This document shows positions 36,501 through 38,785 of a DNA stretch of 38,785 nucleotides, in pieces (position 1 is the first letter of the stretch; each line of letters starts with the position of its first letter). Source of the DNA: an uncultured Pelagibacteraceae bacterium (GTDB lineage Bacteria > Pseudomonadota > Alphaproteobacteria > Pelagibacterales > Pelagibacteraceae); NCBI GenBank assembly GCA_902555465.1, contig CACDSN010000014.1:1-38785 (forward strand), in the 5' to 3' direction. The translations under genes were made by a program, and so were the position numbers. The notes below the pieces were generated by a model. The model saw only the letters and a list, made by a program, of their open reading frames with translations, was not told the DNA's origin and did no database searches.

Positions 36501-36533
36501 TTTGATAGTAAAAACGAGAGATTAAATGCTTAA
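33528..36533 (+). CDS. soxA: sarcosine oxidase alpha subunit
   Basis: 1001 residues, the normal length. Domain order: N-terminal HcnA/ferredoxin-like domain (about 10-105, [21 protein letters not shown]), NAD/FAD Rossmann domain ([18 protein letters not shown], 172-189) with [20 protein letters not shown] later, and a C-terminal GcvT-type aminomethyl-folate domain (about 610-1000: [56 protein letters not shown]). It binds NAD+ and tetrahydrofolate in the complex with SoxB, SoxD and SoxG. Overlaps soxG by eight bases. Confidence 0.97.
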   Translation: [1001 protein letters not shown]

Positions 36534-37071
36534 TATTAATTATCCAAAAATTGAAAATAAAGAGTATCCAAATTTAAAACTAAATTTAGTAGAGCCAATA
36601 CATAAGTTAAACTTAAGAGGAAAAAATAGGGATTTTTTTACAAAAGCTGGACGAATTCTATCTATTATGTTGCCAACAGAACCAAACACAAGTGCAACTA
36701 TTAAAAGTATTAGTGCCTTGTGGCTAAGTCCTGATGAATGGATTGTATATGGCAAGGATATTGATAAAAATCTAATTTTGTCTTTAGAGTCTGAAATATC
36801 AAAATCAAACTTAGGTTCTGTAACAGATGTCAGTGATCAATGGGTATTAATAAATATGAAAGGAAAAAATGTGTTTGAAGTTCTATCAAAAGGTTCTCCT
36901 TTTGACTTTAATAAGTTCAAAGATACTAAAAATGTTGTAGTTCAGACACTCTTAAATCATGTTGATGTTATTCTTCATCACAATGATGCAAATAATGTAG
37001 ATTTATTTGTTAGAAAATCCTTTTCAGAACACCTTTGGCTATGGATTAACGATAGCTCGAGTTTCTTGTAA
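36526..37071 (+). CDS. soxG: sarcosine oxidase gamma subunit
   Basis: 181-residue SoxG subunit with GcvT-like beta fold, no cofactor of its own. LNLRGKNRDFFTKAGRILSIMLPTEPNTSA, LWLSPDEWIVYG and DVSDQWVLINMKGKNVFEVLSKGSPFD are typical of the family, with SFSEHLWLWI at the C-terminus. Completes soxBDAG. Its last 33 bases overlap the convergent MATE gene. Confidence 0.93.
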   Translation: MLNINYPKIENKEYPNLKLNLVEPIHKLNLRGKNRDFFTKAGRILSIMLPTEPNTSATIKSISALWLSPDEWIVYGKDIDKNLILSLESEISKSNLGSVTDVSDQWVLINMKGKNVFEVLSKGSPFDFNKFKDTKNVVVQTLLNHVDVILHHNDANNVDLFVRKSFSEHLWLWINDSSSFL

Positions 37072-38394
37072 TTTTGATCTTAAATAATTAAAAGTGAATA
37101 AAAAATAAGTGATAGAAAATATCCAATTAATTACGACCCAGATCCAAAAGAACTGTTCAAATGAAGCATTATATAATGATGCAAAGTAAAAAACTAAAAC
37201 AGGGTTTAAAACATTTCTGAAAAAATTTGATATCATTGCATATTCTGACTTTTTTAATGCCATAAAACATCCATTAGATAAAAAGAATATTGGATATGCT
37301 GTTAGAACAAAAGCTGAAATTTGAAGATATTTTCCACCATATTCTATTACAGTTTGATCGTTAGAAAACAAACTTGTTATATGATTAGAAAAAATAAAAA
37401 TTAATAATGAACATACAATCATTATTATTAAAGAATATTGTATAGCGCCAATATATGTTTCTTTAACTCTATCTAGATTTTTTGCACCAAAATTTTGAGC
37501 TATAATAGTTATAATTGCAGTATTTATTCCTAATATTGGAAGTAAAACGACCTGCTCGATTCTAGTGCCCGCGCCATAACCTGCTGTTGCATATTCGCCG
37601 GATATTCCTACGTAGGTGAAGATAATTCCTGCTGCAATTGAGTAACCACATATTGATACTATAATAGGCATAGATTGAAAAAATATATTTCTAAAATAAT
37701 ACAGCTTAGGTAATAAATATTCTCTTGTAATTTTTTTTACTCTACTGTTTTGTAAAACTTTAAATAAAATTATTGTAAAAGATATAAACTGTGCAACTAA
37801 AGTTGATATGGCAATCCCTTTTACTCCAAAGGCTGGAATAAACATAAAACCAAAAATTAATATAGGATTTAAAATTATATTTATCAAAAAAGATAAAATT
37901 AATACATTTCTATAGGTTTTGGTATCTCCCTCAGCATGAAGTAAAGAATTTATTGCAACAACTAATATAAATAGTATAGAGCCATAAAAAATAATATCAG
38001 TATACTGCAAACCTAGGCTTGTCACATACTCGCTAGAACCCATCAAAATAAATATTTTTTCAGAATAATTGAGACCTAAAAAAGTAATTATAATCGAAAT
38101 GATGACTGTAAAATATACAATATGTGATAAATAAAATAATGAATTCTTTTCATTTTTTTCTCCAATACTGTTTCCTATTAATGAGGTGCCTGCAACTGTT
38201 ACCCCAATTGATGTTGCAATAATTATGAAATAAACAGGGAAAGATTTGCTTAAAGCTGAAAGGGCTTCTGGGGAGATTTTACCAGCAAAAAAGGTATCAA
38301 CAACATTATAGAGAGTTTGAAACAAAGTCCCTACTACCGCAGGAATTGCAAGTTTTCTAATTAATTTTTTTATATCATCAGTAAGAATATTCAT
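37039..38394 (-). CDS. MATE-family efflux transporter
   Basis: 451 residues, 12 helices in two six-helix bundles. N-terminal LAIPAVVGTLFQTLYNVVDTFFAGKISPEALSALS and the second-half repeat GYGAGTRIEQVVLLPILGINTAIITIIAQNFGAKNLDR are classic MATE/NorM-DinF sequences. Exports organic cations using Na+ or H+ gradients; substrate unknown. Not obviously related to sarcosine oxidation. One base separates its start from the stop of trhO, so the two are co-transcribed. Confidence 0.92.
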   Translation of the reverse strand: MNILTDDIKKLIRKLAIPAVVGTLFQTLYNVVDTFFAGKISPEALSALSKSFPVYFIIIATSIGVTVAGTSLIGNSIGEKNEKNSLFYLSHIVYFTVIISIIITFLGLNYSEKIFILMGSSEYVTSLGLQYTDIIFYGSILFILVVAINSLLHAEGDTKTYRNVLILSFLINIILNPILIFGFMFIPAFGVKGIAISTLVAQFISFTIILFKVLQNSRVKKITREYLLPKLYYFRNIFFQSMPIIVSICGYSIAAGIIFTYVGISGEYATAGYGAGTRIEQVVLLPILGINTAIITIIAQNFGAKNLDRVKETYIGAIQYSLIIMIVCSLLIFIFSNHITSLFSNDQTVIEYGGKYLQISAFVLTAYPIFFLSNGCFMALKKSEYAMISNFFRNVLNPVLVFYFASLYNASFEQFFWIWVVINWIFSITYFLFTFNYLRSKLQETRAIVNP

Positions 38395-38395
38395 T

Positions 38396-38785
38396 TTATT
38401 TTTTTTCTCTGAATTTGAATTTTATTTTCGAATTTACAATTTGATTATGGCGCATAGTAAATCTTTTTATTTGATCATTTGATAATCTGTCATAACACTT
38501 AGGACAAGAAAGGCCTATTTTATATTTATAAGATTTCATTTCTTTAGGAGATATAGGCATTCGACATCCACTACATATTCCATAAGTGCCAGGGGTAGCA
38601 TCTTTTTTTATAGTAACTCTATTGTCAAAAACGAAGCACTCACCCTTCCATTTGCTATTTTTGTATTTAATTTTGTTAAAATAATTAATAATTCCACCCT
38701 TTAACATATAGATATTTTTAAATCCATTTTTATAAAGATAATTTGAGGCCTTTTCACATCTGACACCGCCAGTACAAAACATACC
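38396..38785 (-). CDS. trhO: TrhO-type rhodanese (tRNA uridine-34 hydroxylase), partial
   Basis: C-terminal 130 residues of a longer gene that runs off the window end; the N-terminal acylphosphatase-like part and most of the rhodanese domain are missing. FCTGGVRCEKASNYLY is the rhodanese active-site loop with the catalytic cysteine. WKGECFVFDNRVTI is the TrhO marker, followed by CSGC (about 70-73 of this fragment) and CPKC pairs. Family enzymes hydroxylate U34 of tRNA with oxygen. The reading frame stays open to base 38785, so the apparent Met at 38782 is not the start. Confidence 0.85.
   Translation of the reverse strand, partial: GMFCTGGVRCEKASNYLYKNGFKNIYMLKGGIINYFNKIKYKNSKWKGECFVFDNRVTIKKDATPGTYGICSGCRMPISPKEMKSYKYKIGLSCPKCYDRLSNDQIKRFTMRHNQIVNSKIKFKFREKK

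Noticed and set aside
1..38785. CRISPR arrays, transposases, phage genes or toxin-antitoxin pairs.
   Set aside because: No repeated spacer structure, no recombinase-like protein and no small toxin-like pairs were found on reading both strands.

Overview
The window looks like a chromosomal segment of a SAR11-type alphaproteobacterium (Pelagibacterales). This is an inference from three things. The DNA is very AT-rich, with lysine-, asparagine- and isoleucine-heavy proteins. Genes are packed with 1-44 base overlaps and almost no spacers. Gene orders are alphaproteobacterial: rplM-rpsI-argC, plsX-ihfA-merR, glyA-nrdR-ribD-ribE-ribBA-ribH-nusB-thiL, and rsh-pyrE-pdxJ-acpS-lepB-rnc-recO. No phage, transposon, CRISPR or other clearly mobile DNA is visible.

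Layout. 7-5160 (minus) is one run, rplM-rpsI-argC-small lipoprotein-hom-AEC permease-DMT permease, joining two ribosomal proteins to arginine and threonine/methionine-branch synthesis and two transporters. 5252-7404 (plus) holds a MetY-like sulfhydrylase coupled to an alpha/beta hydrolase. 7376-8413 (minus) is heme A synthase. 8457-8747 (plus) is a stand-alone chorismate mutase. 8748-11262 (minus) runs from a bc1-complex chaperone through rpmF, plsX, ihfA and merR to rpmG. bamE (plus) starts back to back with it, and the proton-pumping pyrophosphatase (minus) follows.

13906-21185 (minus) is a ten-gene run: a 2-oxoglutarate-oxygenase-like protein, rpiB, glyA, nrdR, four riboflavin genes, nusB and thiL. 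hemB (21258-22247, plus) faces a second long minus-strand run (22244-29581): dapA-smpB-folK-rsh-pyrE-pdxJ-acpS-lepB-rnc-recO. A lytic transglycosylase diverges from dapA, and a tRNA-Ser(GCU) gene abuts its stop. The accessory-looking part is soxBDAG (31996-37071), a complete heterotetrameric sarcosine oxidase that would oxidise sarcosine to glycine and feed one-carbon units into folate. It is followed by a MATE exporter and a partial rhodanese-type tRNA hydroxylase (TrhO) at the window edge.

No wholly new multi-gene system is evident. The points most worth a second look are reductions and regulatory details: an Rsh protein with TGS joined almost directly to ACT; a RibBA whose GTP cyclohydrolase II half has lost its motifs; an NrdR with a C-x-C zinc knuckle; a chorismate mutase with an active-site change; the absence of era, rpoZ, fabH and a DUF177 gene from their usual places; a strong rplM promoter with a GC-rich discriminator and almost no 5' leader; and a bc1 chaperone and bamE whose start codons abut with zero bases between them.
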